Shown here: one piece after another, positions 21,501 to 29,239 of the stretch | Numbering within the stretch: position 1 is the stretch's first letter | How the letters are laid out: the number at the start of each line of letters is the position of its first letter | From: Prorocentrum cordatum | Lineage: Eukaryota > Sar > Dinophyceae > Prorocentrales > Prorocentraceae | Length of the DNA stretch: 64,000 bases | Direction: 5' to 3' | NCBI GenBank assembly: GCA_963575745.1 | Contig: CAUYUJ010015740.1 | Location: 88,501-152,500, forward strand | The notes under the pieces: generated by a model | Told to the model about the DNA's origin: nothing | Database searches by the model: none | Seen by the model: the letters and a program-made list of their open reading frames with translations, nothing else | Translations under genes and position numbers: made by a program

Positions 21501-23063
21501 CTTCCAGCGGGTTTTCACCACACCGTGCGTGTCTTGGGGGCTTGGGTCGACACCGATGGGGGAGCCAGGATGGACACGAGCAAGCGGATCCAAGCAGCCT
21601 CCAAGGTCTGGGCCAAATTGAAGTACCAGCTCAGTGCAGCCCGCCTTCCGCTGAAAGCTCAGGGCCAGATTTTCACGGCAGCGGTGTTGGGCTGCCTCCT
21701 GTATGGCAGCGAGGTGAGGGCGTACTCGGCCAAGGACCTGGACCGCATGCAGGCGTTCGTGGGCAGCTGCGTCCGATACTTGGCCTATCGCGCTCGTGGT
21801 CTCACGCTCCGCCAGATGCAGACCAAGAAAATAAGCATGGCGATGCTCTACGAGTGGTTCGGGATCGAGCTGCTAGAGGTGCAGGTCACCCATCGCGCTG
21901 TCTCCTACCTGGGCCACCTGGGCCGCTACGACGCCAGCCGTTGGGAAGTTCGGATGCTGGGAGCAGCGTTGGCGGATCGCCCCGGGCGGGCCGAGCCCTC
22001 AGGACAACACCTTCATTTACGACAATGGTACTGGCGACAAATCCAGCGCGTGATGGCCAAGACCCAGATCCCAGTGGACGAGTGGCACGCTCGTTGGAGA
22101 GAGGTGGCGCAGATCGAGGCAGGCAAGCAGTGGTCGGCGCTAGCAGCAAAGGTCAAGCAGGAGGTCCATGCCAGCGCCTATGCCGCCGCCAACGCCGAGA
22201 TTGGCGACAGACCGCCTGCCGAGAACCCCCAGCTCGCGGCGAGGGTGGAGACGACGGGCCACGGTGGTGCGCAGCTGCGTGTGTGCCCGAAGTGCGGCGA
22301 CCACCTGCACCCAAATGGTTATGCCAAGCATGTACGACATTGTTCAGGTCAGCTTCGGCCAGAAAAACAACGTCTCATGTCATCGTCCCAGGTCTGCCCG
22401 CATTGCAACGTGGTGATATCGAATCGATCGTATGCCGACCATGTCCGCAAGTGTGCTCACCGTCCCAGTTTCCCAGGAGCCCCACCTATCAGGAGAAGGA
22501 TCCGAGGCAAGCAGCCTACGGCACCACGGCCTCTCGCGGGACCCCCACCTGGACTACCCCACCCTGGGCAGCAAGGAGGAGGAGGAGATGCAGGTGGGGA
22601 TGGAGGAGGCGGAGGAGAGCAGCCGAATACGAGGAGGAGGAGGTACCGAGGGAAACAGCCCCCACGAGATGCTCCCAGAGACCAAGGACATGGACCCCCA
22701 CAGCAGGACCCCAAGCCGAAGGCCCCTCCTCATCGTGGTCGTCGTCTAGCAAAAGCTACTGCCAAGACGAAGGTCAGGAAAAAGGTGAGCACCAGGGGGG
22801 CGACGTTCTCGTGCAAGTACTGTGGCCAGTCGGTGAGCACGATGGATCATATCTACACGTGCACGCACGCGCCGTTCGAGGTATGGGTGAAGGGGGTTCG
22901 GCATCGCGCAGCACGCAGAGACAAGCAGCATACCCAGGCAAGCATCGCGTCATGGCAATTCCAGTGCAAGTATTGCAACACCAAGTTCGAGAAGCAACAC
23001 AACCTCACTCAGCACTTTCAGCGTTGTCAGCACCACCGCAAAATTTCGGGCCTCCCGCTGTAG
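18510..23063 (+). CDS. Non-LTR retrotransposon protein: endonuclease, reverse transcriptase, zinc fingers
   Basis: An uninterrupted frame of about 1,517 codons. An endonuclease/exonuclease/phosphatase-type domain starts near residue 154 (LRIGTLNVQQMSW). It continues with QYAPTQ, GGDANSHLG (about residue 306) and CDHRGKFLSF (about 403). The reverse transcriptase follows: NYRGICLLTMLTRILAK (about 725), motif A LADIKKAYPTVP (about 828), motif B GLREGCASSCGLFN (about 885) and motif C GFADDTSSW (about 947), with Phe in place of the usual Tyr before ADD. Four C2H2/C2HC-like fingers close the protein (near residues 1256, 1294, 1432 and 1483), for example CPKCGDHLHPNGYAKHVRHC. It would nick target DNA and copy its RNA there. 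The frame opens at a GTG codon in the 63-bp palindrome, with an ATG at 18516; the early part holds a GGA repeat, so the true start may be later (ATG near 18761). All catalytic motifs look intact, so the copy may be recent. Confidence 0.85.
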   Translation: MQMAQRLESSRWAICTRPTTPACREQGTQGRRRRRRRRRRRRSRSTWLENETASNRRQGIEGTAGGCCYHQIAGQWESPLGQSVMMVGLETKGFTELQRPRAFRAQVFGVPASDRSSPTATPSYTWLSSCSAGRALRLRRKWHACNAPQRPVELRIGTLNVQQMSWTQIMYRSMLAHIVSRMRTERAHIMFLSDVHTPEWIFGRERVPAICGMEEFTMFVFGKVAIVLSRYLVTKWQQDGSVMAVPPDSDRWLGMRFRLQGTQYVICAQYAPTQGTSAAKNLRKAHFEQGTLLLQNLRRSGCQVIIGGDANSHLGADQRGEASSGFVGGMTLTTPTSKLSHQLVDWAQGESLRAVDSYIPCKRRGTWFHGVTKRWYEQDVFLSTFGGTRRRWRRATTMEFAGCDHRGKFLSFLPFGRALLPGRRQLQAHQTDQPKKPLRWDRARGMGDTAQDLRQKWMTKLTTIDTDFASAPRVEPPEWGEVAKSLVDVAEEVVGRGSRRCDLPCLEKCRPDLMKSRERVAASYRQVQRAKGTPEFPQEKVRHAQVKKAERSFEFRKKGQVIKELCSDIQWAYQNHEVGRQFGLLKELGVTLKDTNFQDVETIKPEDCRRHFEAISGTEATPRVRVAAHKPQQPPALDLDALPEFAEFVSAMKGMRVSAPGGDEVAIDMLRNAPLTTQQRVFEVIVAMWEEAPKRGAQPHWNPAAHQAIVLMLWKQKGSRTSLDNYRGICLLTMLTRILAKIAITRATQYFENQKLFVNEQWGFRRGRSTRDIIFITRVICELYAEWELHLHRSRAAFERAGTWDNHRDEWEQAHDTFLKKRAVLYLADIKKAYPTVPREPLWEALEIEGLPPTIVAVFRRLHTETEYQVKLCHGTSSVYRLHRGLREGCASSCGLFNVYHNYSLTELLAKLPGINLLCSQRLRCAMGRQSWRDPDDVTQETLRVMGFADDTSSWTEAQHLDTTKQIVFDTLGDRGEEVHPGKDEFLRTGVYDVTSTLPAGFHHTVRVLGAWVDTDGGARMDTSKRIQAASKVWAKLKYQLSAARLPLKAQGQIFTAAVLGCLLYGSEVRAYSAKDLDRMQAFVGSCVRYLAYRARGLTLRQMQTKKISMAMLYEWFGIELLEVQVTHRAVSYLGHLGRYDASRWEVRMLGAALADRPGRAEPSGQHLHLRQWYWRQIQRVMAKTQIPVDEWHARWREVAQIEAGKQWSALAAKVKQEVHASAYAAANAEIGDRPPAENPQLAARVETTGHGGAQLRVCPKCGDHLHPNGYAKHVRHCSGQLRPEKQRLMSSSQVCPHCNVVISNRSYADHVRKCAHRPSFPGAPPIRRRIRGKQPTAPRPLAGPPPGLPHPGQQGGGGDAGGDGGGGGEQPNTRRRRYRGKQPPRDAPRDQGHGPPQQDPKPKAPPHRGRRLAKATAKTKVRKKVSTRGATFSCKYCGQSVSTMDHIYTCTHAPFEVWVKGVRHRAARRDKQHTQASIASWQFQCKYCNTKFEKQHNLTQHFQRCQHHRKISGLPL
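18599..18637. repeat. (GGA)n microsatellite
   Basis: A pure GGA run of about 38 bp, translated as poly-Arg in the long ORF frame. This is one reason to doubt the most upstream start. Confidence 0.9.
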
Positions 23064-23140
23064 CTGTGTATGCTCGAGCTTATCGAGACTGGTGTGTTCT
23101 CCGAGACGAACTGGCTTTCTACTCCCAGGGTCACCGACCC

Positions 23141-23899
23141 ATGTCGCTCTTAGCTCTGGTGGCAGCAGCGGAATCGTCCAATGGTGGTGGCCCTCCGCAG
23201 CAGCAGGCTCGCGGTCGTGGCAGAGGCGACGACCCCAGCAAGGCCTCGGCCTACACGGTGGTGCGGAAGATAGCGCCGATTCTGATTTCGCTGGACCGTC
23301 GCGTGGGCTGTTTGGAGGACCGGGCCAGTTTCGTGATCATCGTCAAGGGCGAAGAGGAAAAGAAGACGGTCAGCACCCTGCGGGACCTGTGGCGCACGGA
23401 CGAGAAGGCCAGGCGCGACGAGGTGGGAGGTGGCGGAGATGACGTGGGCATGGGCGCGCCCAAGGAGATGAGGCCGCACCAGCTCGGTGGAAGTCAGCGC
23501 TCGGTGATCTTCAAGTGCTTGATGGAGTTGCTGCAGAAGAAGCTGGACGCCAGCGCCGAGGTGAGTGCGGAGTCCAAGGCCCTGGTCGCCAAGTACGCCG
23601 CGATCACCCCTCAGATCCTGGACAATATTATCTTTCGTGCGCGGCCGCGCCACCCGACCTACAAGGAGGGCCGCCCATGGGTGTGGGCTTTCATGATGCA
23701 GGAGCAGTGCGACATCGAGTTCAGGTCCAAGCTCAAAGATTTGTTTGCCATTCGTAATGACCAGTTGTATGCGTCCCCTCAACGCACCTTGGACGGCCCG
23801 CTGCTCAAGTGGTTGCAGGAGTTCAAGAACGGTGGAGCTGACGAAGATGAGGGAGGGGAGGCGGGCACGGGGCAGCGCAGGAAGCATCGCAGGAGGTAA
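23141..23899 (+). CDS. Unrecognised protein downstream of the retroelement ORF
   Basis: A frame of about 253 codons from ATG 23141 (MSLLALVAAAESS) to the stop at 23899. I do not recognise the family. It has a Gly/Gln-rich N-terminus, a helical region with KIAPILISLDRRVGCLEDRA, a charged linker, then a conserved-looking domain (IFKCLMELLQKKLD, ITPQILDNIIFRARPRHPTY, WAFMMQEQCDIEFRSKLKDL) and a basic C-terminus (GTGQRRKHRRR). Sensible sequence also extends upstream of this ATG to about 23065 (YRDWCVLRDELAFYSQG). The frame is -1 relative to the retroelement ORF, begins where that ORF ends, and stays open upstream to 18707. It may be a second retroelement ORF, made by reinitiation or a -1 frameshift, or an independent gene. 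No canonical slippery heptamer in the right phase was found near 23040. Confidence 0.6.
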   Translation: MSLLALVAAAESSNGGGPPQQQARGRGRGDDPSKASAYTVVRKIAPILISLDRRVGCLEDRASFVIIVKGEEEKKTVSTLRDLWRTDEKARRDEVGGGGDDVGMGAPKEMRPHQLGGSQRSVIFKCLMELLQKKLDASAEVSAESKALVAKYAAITPQILDNIIFRARPRHPTYKEGRPWVWAFMMQEQCDIEFRSKLKDLFAIRNDQLYASPQRTLDGPLLKWLQEFKNGGADEDEGGEAGTGQRRKHRRR

Positions 23900-24365
23900 G
23901 CCGCCCCAGCCCTCCGCGGAGGGCCGCGAGAGTCTCAGCCAAGGCCCTGCGGGGCCGCATGAAGTTGAGCCAGTTTTCGTCTCTTGAGGGATGGGAGCCT
24001 TCGGCCTCATTATCTACTGTGTGCGACACGGCGGTTTACAGCATGGATTTTCTTCTGGTAAGCAGAGATACGCTATGTCAGTGAATGTGAAGTGGGTATA
24101 GTGATTTGGGAATCTACTTATCTTCTGATTGCTGGTTTTGTTTTGGTGATGTCTCTGAGTATGCCGTGAACTGGATCCTCGCCGCGGTGTCCGTGCACTC
24201 GGTCTGAGGGGAACCGGACCGACCAGGCGGGGCATCCCTCCCCCTCTCGTCCTCCTCCCTCGGCGGGGCTCTCGCCCTCGCGGCGGAGCTCTGTGCAGTG
24301 CGCGGGGAGGGCCGTGTAGTGGCGCGGCGCGGCTCGGCCCAGGGACGAGGGCCGCTGCGAGTCGG
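23900..24365. other. No gene seen; possible retroelement 3' region
   Basis: The first 200 bp after the second ORF are less GC-rich and include TTTTCTTCTGG and GGTTTTGTTTTGG words. No poly-A tail or target duplication for the retroelement could be fixed. The rest is GC-rich without a gene. Confidence 0.4.
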
Positions 24366-24369
24366 TGCT

Positions 24370-24545
24370 CGAGGAGCAGGAGCAGCAGGAGGAGGAGGAG
24401 GAGCAGGAGGAGAGGAGGAGGAGGAGGAGGAGGAGGAAGGAGGAGGCAGGAGGAGGAGGAGGAGGAGGAGCAGGAGGAGGAGGAGGAGGAGGAGGAGAGG
24501 AGGAGGAGGAGGAGGAGGAGGAGGAGCAGGAGGAGGAAGGAAGGG
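24370..24545. repeat. (GGA)n purine tract with GCA interruptions
   Basis: About 175 bp of GGA repeats. Long poly-Glu and poly-Arg frames here are artefacts. Confidence 0.95.
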
Positions 24546-24697
24546 GGAAGCGAAGGCAGAGCGCGCCGCGCGGTTGCGGCCAACCCCGCCCGTCCGGTGC
24601 CAGACAGGGTGCGGCAGGACCGGCCGGGTCGGCCAGCCGAGTGCGGCAGAATCCGCGGCGGGCTCGGGCCGCGAGGGCGTCGCGGCGGGTCTTTCTG

Positions 24698-25019
24698 TAG
24701 GGGACCACGTGCGAGCCCTGCCCCTCCCCTCGATGTGGTAAAACAAGGCAGTCCCAGCCAGAAATGTTCCAAGCACATTTCCTGGAAACCACAAAAGGCT
24801 CTTGGAACATTGTTTGGTAGGGCTGGCTATAGGCGAGCCAGGGCGCTGCGCCACTGCTCGATTAGGGGGCCACATGCGAACCCTACCCCTACCCCCCACG
24901 ATTTCTGAGGGGGTGAGGGTGGGGTTCGCTTCGCTCGGGAGCTCCCGAACGAAGTGAACCCCACCCTCCCCCTTCAGAAATCCTGGGGGGGAGGGGCAGG
25001 GTTCGCACGTGGTCCCCTC
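24698..25019. mobile_element. Fold-back element, TAGGGGACC ends, 5-bp duplication
   Basis: The left end TAGGGGACCACGTGCGAG and the right end, inverse AGGGGACCACGTGCGAACCC, are about 32-bp inverted repeats. TTCTG flanks both sides (24693-24697 and 25020-25024). Inside the right half, a second nested palindrome (24866-25018) is centred on TCGGGAGCTCCCGA, so one arm has been duplicated or a sister element is nested. End sequence and duplication size resemble the TAGGGGAAC family. Confidence 0.78.
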
Positions 25020-25398
25020 TTCTGGCCACCCGCGGCTCGTGGAGCACAGGCCTCCGGCTGCTCCCCCTGTTTCGAGGCGTGGGCCCCGGAGGTCCGCACA
25101 GGGCTGGCGTTCGTCCTGCAGCGTGTTTGGACGCTCCCGAGGCCGGGCGGGAGCCCGCAGAGGCCGAAGACTGCCAGAAGCCGCCCGCTCCAATTTTTGT
25201 CGGAACGTCGGATCTCTTGGGGGCTTTGGTAGAGGGCGGAGAGAACGTGAGGGACAGGGACTCCTTTCTGCAGATGCATCAGACCAAACCGCCCAGAATG
25301 ACTGCGCCTAATGCGAAGACGGGGACCTCAGCGAGGCCACGTCTGCCTCGTGTTGTTAGGGTGAGGGGCTCCTTTTGTGCTCGATGGGCGTCGACTTA

Positions 25399-25556
25399 GG
25401 TCGGGCGGGCCCCCCTACAGGCGGATTTTGGGCGACAAATAAGAAATAGTCAAACACAAAAAAACAAATAGCCCAGAAAAGACTCAAAACATGTCTCCAT
25501 ATCATTCTGTTGGCCATTTCTGAAACCCCCTCCTGCGGAGGGGCAGGCCCGACTTA
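25399..25556. mobile_element. Dispersed repeat with TCGGGC ends, copy 2
   Basis: TCGGGCGGGCCCCCCTACAG at the left, and GGAGGGGCAGGCCCGA at the right. The interior is A-rich like the copy at 9233. It lies between two direct copies of GGGGCTCCTTTTGTGCTCG (near 25365 and 25569), so a local duplication took place around it. Confidence 0.6.
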
Positions 25557-25726
25557 GTGTTGGGCCAGGGGCTCCTCTTGTGCTCGCTGGGGGCGTAAGA
25601 CCCCTCGACGTCGCCCGACTCCAAGCCACTGGGCGGGGGGGTGTCCATCCGCGGACGCCCGCGCCCGAGGTCGCCGCCGCACCGGCGCGGCCAGAGCCCG
25701 CAGCACAGACGCGTTGAAACATCGTC

Positions 25727-25973
25727 TGATGGGCCGTTTTCCACCACCACCACAAGTTGGAGGGGGGAATGAGGAGGAGGGCGAGGAGGAGGAGGAGGAG
25801 GACGAAGAGGAGGAGGAGGAGGAGGACGAAGAGGAGGAGGAGGAGGAGGAGGGCGAGGAGGAGGAGGAGGAGGAGGAGAAGGACGAAGAGGAGGAGGAGG
25901 AGGAGGAGGAGGAGGCGGAGGAGGACCCCCAATCCTCCAACTATTGTGGTGGTGGTGGAAAACACGCCCATCA
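25727..25973. mobile_element. MITE-like element with GGA-repeat core, family TGATGGGC, copy 2
   Basis: Ends TGATGGGCCGTTTTCCACC and GGTGGAAAACACGCCCATCA are inverted repeats that continue through CACCACAAGTTGGAGG. TCGTC flanks both sides (25722-25726 and 25974-25978). The centre is about 150 bp of (GGA)n with GAC and GAA interruptions. It is the same family as 2276-2452, where the microsatellite lies in the opposite orientation. Confidence 0.88.
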
Positions 25974-26009
25974 TCGTCACTGCCACGCCTCGTGAGGGAA
26001 AAGAGAGAG

Positions 26010-26290
26010 CCACCACCACCACCAGAGCCCCACAGAACTCTGAGGCGAGGCCAGGACGAGGACATCACATCGGGCGAGGCTAACACTCTATGACGAGGCC
26101 AGGATGAGGACATAACATCGGGCGAGAGTCACCACCACCAGAACCCCACAGGACTCTGAGACGAGGCCAGTACGAGGACCTAACATCGGGCGAGGCCGGA
26201 ACTCTAAGACGAGGCCAGCCAACACCACCAGAACCCCACAGAACTCTGAGACGAGGCCAGGACAAGGACATAACATCGGGCGAGGCTGAA
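26010..26290 (+). repeat. Tandem repeat of GACGAGGCCAGGACGAGGAC units
   Basis: Five partly diverged units carry ACTCTGAGACGAGGCCAG and ACATAACATCGGGCGAGGC. They alternate with CACCACCAGAACCCCACAG in a higher-order pattern of about 110 bp. Confidence 0.8.
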
Positions 26291-27585
26291 TCGAAAATCT
26301 CAGATCCCGCGAATCTGGAGGATGTCTCGGGCGCCGCCGCCTTCTCAGAGCGTTCCGGAACGCTCGGAGAGCGTTCCAGAGCGCTCTGAAACGGATTCAT
26401 CCTCGTTCTAGCCCAGCCCGAAGAACTCCGTTCCAAACAGCCCCACCCCGAGCTAGTGGCATTCCTTTCTGGGCACTCTCTGGGGACGCGCCTGGACGGA
26501 ACTCGGTGCCACCAGCATGGGGGGAGGGAGCGGGCAGCCCATCTACGTGGTGGTGGTGGTGGTGGTTCTTTCTTCGCTGGTGAACGCCGCTGAAAAAAAA
26601 ACACCGAATGCAGGTGCTCTGCCTGTTCTGGCATTGGCCCCACGGCGAGGACGAGGAGAGGAAGGGAGGGGGAAAGGGCAAGAGATAATGCAGGTGTGGA
26701 GAAAGAGAGGGGGGTCATTGAGGCCGAGGGGGGGGAAGAGACTAGGGAATACGAGGAGTAGGATGATGACGGTGCTGATGAAAATGAAGACGATAATAAT
26801 GATGATAATGCTGATGATGATGACGACGAGGAGGTGAATACGATAATGATGAATATGAGTTGAGCCATGAGAAAGCGGAGGATAAGGGCAATGCGAATGG
26901 AAGACCAATGCCAGGATCATGGGTAAGAGGGAAGCAGAGTTAGACAGACGGGGAGGCTGAGGAGGAAGAGGAGGATCGGGATGATGAGGAAAAGTACGGC
27001 GACGACAATGATGGGAAGGGCAATTGTGACGACTGTAAGGATTACGCGGTAAGCGCGAGGAGAATAATGATGACAAAGATCTCACCAGCTTGTTCACTCC
27101 AACCTCCCCCTTGGACCAAGCCCCCGACAGCCTCAGAGGGCGTCGCACGCATGGCGGTGAATGCTCGGGGCGTCGGAAGGACCGGCAAGATTGGACGCTG
27201 GTGGGACCTTGCGATCCACCGTGGCTGGCCTGAACGACGCCTATGATAGGGGTCAAAAACAATGCCCCCCCCCTTGAAACAAATCTTGCGGGGGGCGGGC
27301 AGAACCAGGGGCCCCTCCTCAAACCTCCCCCCCGGCAAAGACCCAGATGGTCCGGACGATCCCCCCCCGCCCGGGAAAATTATCCGGGAGGGTCCGAACC
27401 CTCCCCCAAAAAACAAGTTACTACTCGGGAGGTCCATCCCCCCCGGCAACGACGACCACGCCTACAACGACGCCGACGGCGGTGGCGGCGCACCTGTCGC
27501 CCGCGCCCGCGCCAGGCGCTGGTTCCGATAGAATGCTACCAGGGTTCGATCCAGCTCTCACAGCAACCTGCTAGGCTACTAGGGC
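26291..27585. other. No gene seen; low-complexity and GAT-rich sequence
   Basis: Contains a GTGGTGGTGG run near 26550, GATGAT/GACGAC-rich sequence (26760-26840), and short poly-C/poly-G runs (27262-27445). Several long frames exist on both strands, but none has recognisable motifs. Confidence 0.5.
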
Positions 27586-27589
27586 GCTA

Positions 27590-27790
27590 CTGTTCTCTAC
27601 TTTGCCTTACTCTACTTTACTCTACTCTACGGTCATTCCCTCTGTTCTACTCTACCCTACTCTGCTATACTCTACTCTGCACTCTTCTATGCCTGCCCCA
27701 CTCTATCTAATTCTGCTCCACTCTACATTCTCTCTGCTCTACTCTACTCACCTGCTCTTCTTTAACCGGCTCGACCCTACTCTGATATGA
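27590..27790. repeat. CTCTA-rich microsatellite
   Basis: Interrupted repeats of TCTAC/TACTC words over about 200 bp. Confidence 0.85.
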
Positions 27791-27914
27791 TCTACATATC
27801 CCTGTACCCTTTTACACTTATGTCTACTCTACTATACCGTGCACCATCCTGCTCCACTCGCTCTACTTCACCGTACTCCACCCCTGGAATACACTCTCCA
27901 CGCCTTCTCAACTC

Positions 27915-28110
27915 TGATGATGCTCATCGTCGTCTCTGTCGTCGTCGTTGTAATCATCGTCGTCGTCGTTGTTGTCGGTGTTGTCGTCGTCTGCGTCGAC
28001 GTCGTCGTCGGCGTGGTCGTCGACGTGGTCGTCGGCGTCGGCGTCGTCGTCGTCGTCGTGGTCGTGGTCGTGGGTCGTGCATCGTGAATCGTCCGTCGTC
28101 GTCGTCGGCG
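27915..28110. repeat. (GTC)n microsatellite
   Basis: CGTCGTCGT repeats with GTT and GGC variants. They give poly-Val or poly-Ser on one strand and poly-Asp on the other. Confidence 0.9.
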
Positions 28111-28369
28111 TCGTCATTGTCCGTGTGTTTTGCTGGCGGCGGCGACGGCGTCGAGGGGGGGATCTGGACCGTCCGAATAATCCCCTGGAGGAGGGAAGGG
28201 GGGGGATCCTAGACTCCCGTCACCTTCCCCGGTTTGGGAACAGGGGGTCAACCGAAGATGGGGCAATCCCCAATCTACAACCAACCAGAATGATCCCCAG
28301 ACATTCTAATACCAATCCCAAACGAATGATATCAAACCCATCCATTTTGGAAGCTCCTTCAAAGTTCAC

Positions 28370-28720
28370 TAGAGTTTTTTTGAGGTTCCTCGGAGGTTCC
28401 TGACAGGCTCCCTCGAAATCCTTGGGGACTCCCTGGGAATTCATCGTGGATCCTAAAGACTCTTCCGGCATTCCTGGCGATTCCTGACTATTCCGGAGGA
28501 GTGCATCCGGAATTCGTCCTGGTGGATTTTCTTAGGAATGTCTGGGGGATCCAGATGGTACCCTCATTCGGTCCTGGCGGATTCATGATCGATTCGGGAT
28601 GGGTCTCGATAATTTCTAAATGGATTCCTGCGGATTCGTCGGGACGCCTGATGGATTCATGCGATTCCCGGATGATTCACGAAAAGGGTTCTGGATGAGT
28701 TCCTGATGGACTCCCGAAGG
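28370..28720. other. No gene seen; short GATTC-rich words
   Basis: Words such as GGATTC, GATTCCTG and GGAATTC recur irregularly. This could be a very degenerate minisatellite. Confidence 0.35.
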
Positions 28721-28721
28721 A

Positions 28722-28815
28722 GGGGAGGAGGAGGAGGAGGAGGAGGAGGAGGAGGAGGAGGAGGAGGAGGAGGAGGAGGAGGAGATGGAAGAGGAGGAAA
28801 AGGAGGAGTAGGAGG
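28722..28815. repeat. (GGA)n microsatellite
   Basis: An almost pure GGA run of more than 60 bp, followed by GGAAAAGGAGGAG. Confidence 0.95.
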
Positions 28816-29239
28816 ATGTTTAAATTGGGGTGTGTGGGGGAGGAGCGAGTAACACACATAGTCGATGAGGAAGAGGAGGGATAATCTGAGGAAGAAGAGG
28901 AGGGGTAGGAGGACGAGGAGGATTGGTGGGATCATTACGACATGGTCGCGGCTGGATCACCATGGTCTCGCACGGCCCCGGACCGGTTATGCTGCATTAC
29001 ACAAACCGCTATGTGATGTCCTCTGCGGCGTCTCCATTCTCACGCTTCCGCAGCGCGCCGCGGGCGCGAATGCGGATTTGCCCGACCCCAGCGCATGGAA
29101 GTGGGTGGGTCGCGCGGGTCGGCGGGAAATGCGCTGGCAGGGCGGGCGAGGTTCTCCGCAACCGACCCCGCAGCCATGTCTTAGCTCAATCTATTGGAAG
29201 GACTGAGAGGCCTTTGCGCGCCCAATCACCACATCAACC

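Noticed and set aside
23000-23063. Programmed -1 frameshift site at the end of the retroelement ORF
   Set aside because: An AAAATTT string exists near 23040 but is in the wrong phase for a canonical X-XXY-YYZ slippery site, and no clear downstream pseudoknot was identified.
26543-27322. Minus-strand hydrophobic ORF as a membrane protein
   Set aside because: The Ile/Val run is a translation of GATGAT repeats, and the rest lacks recognisable motifs.
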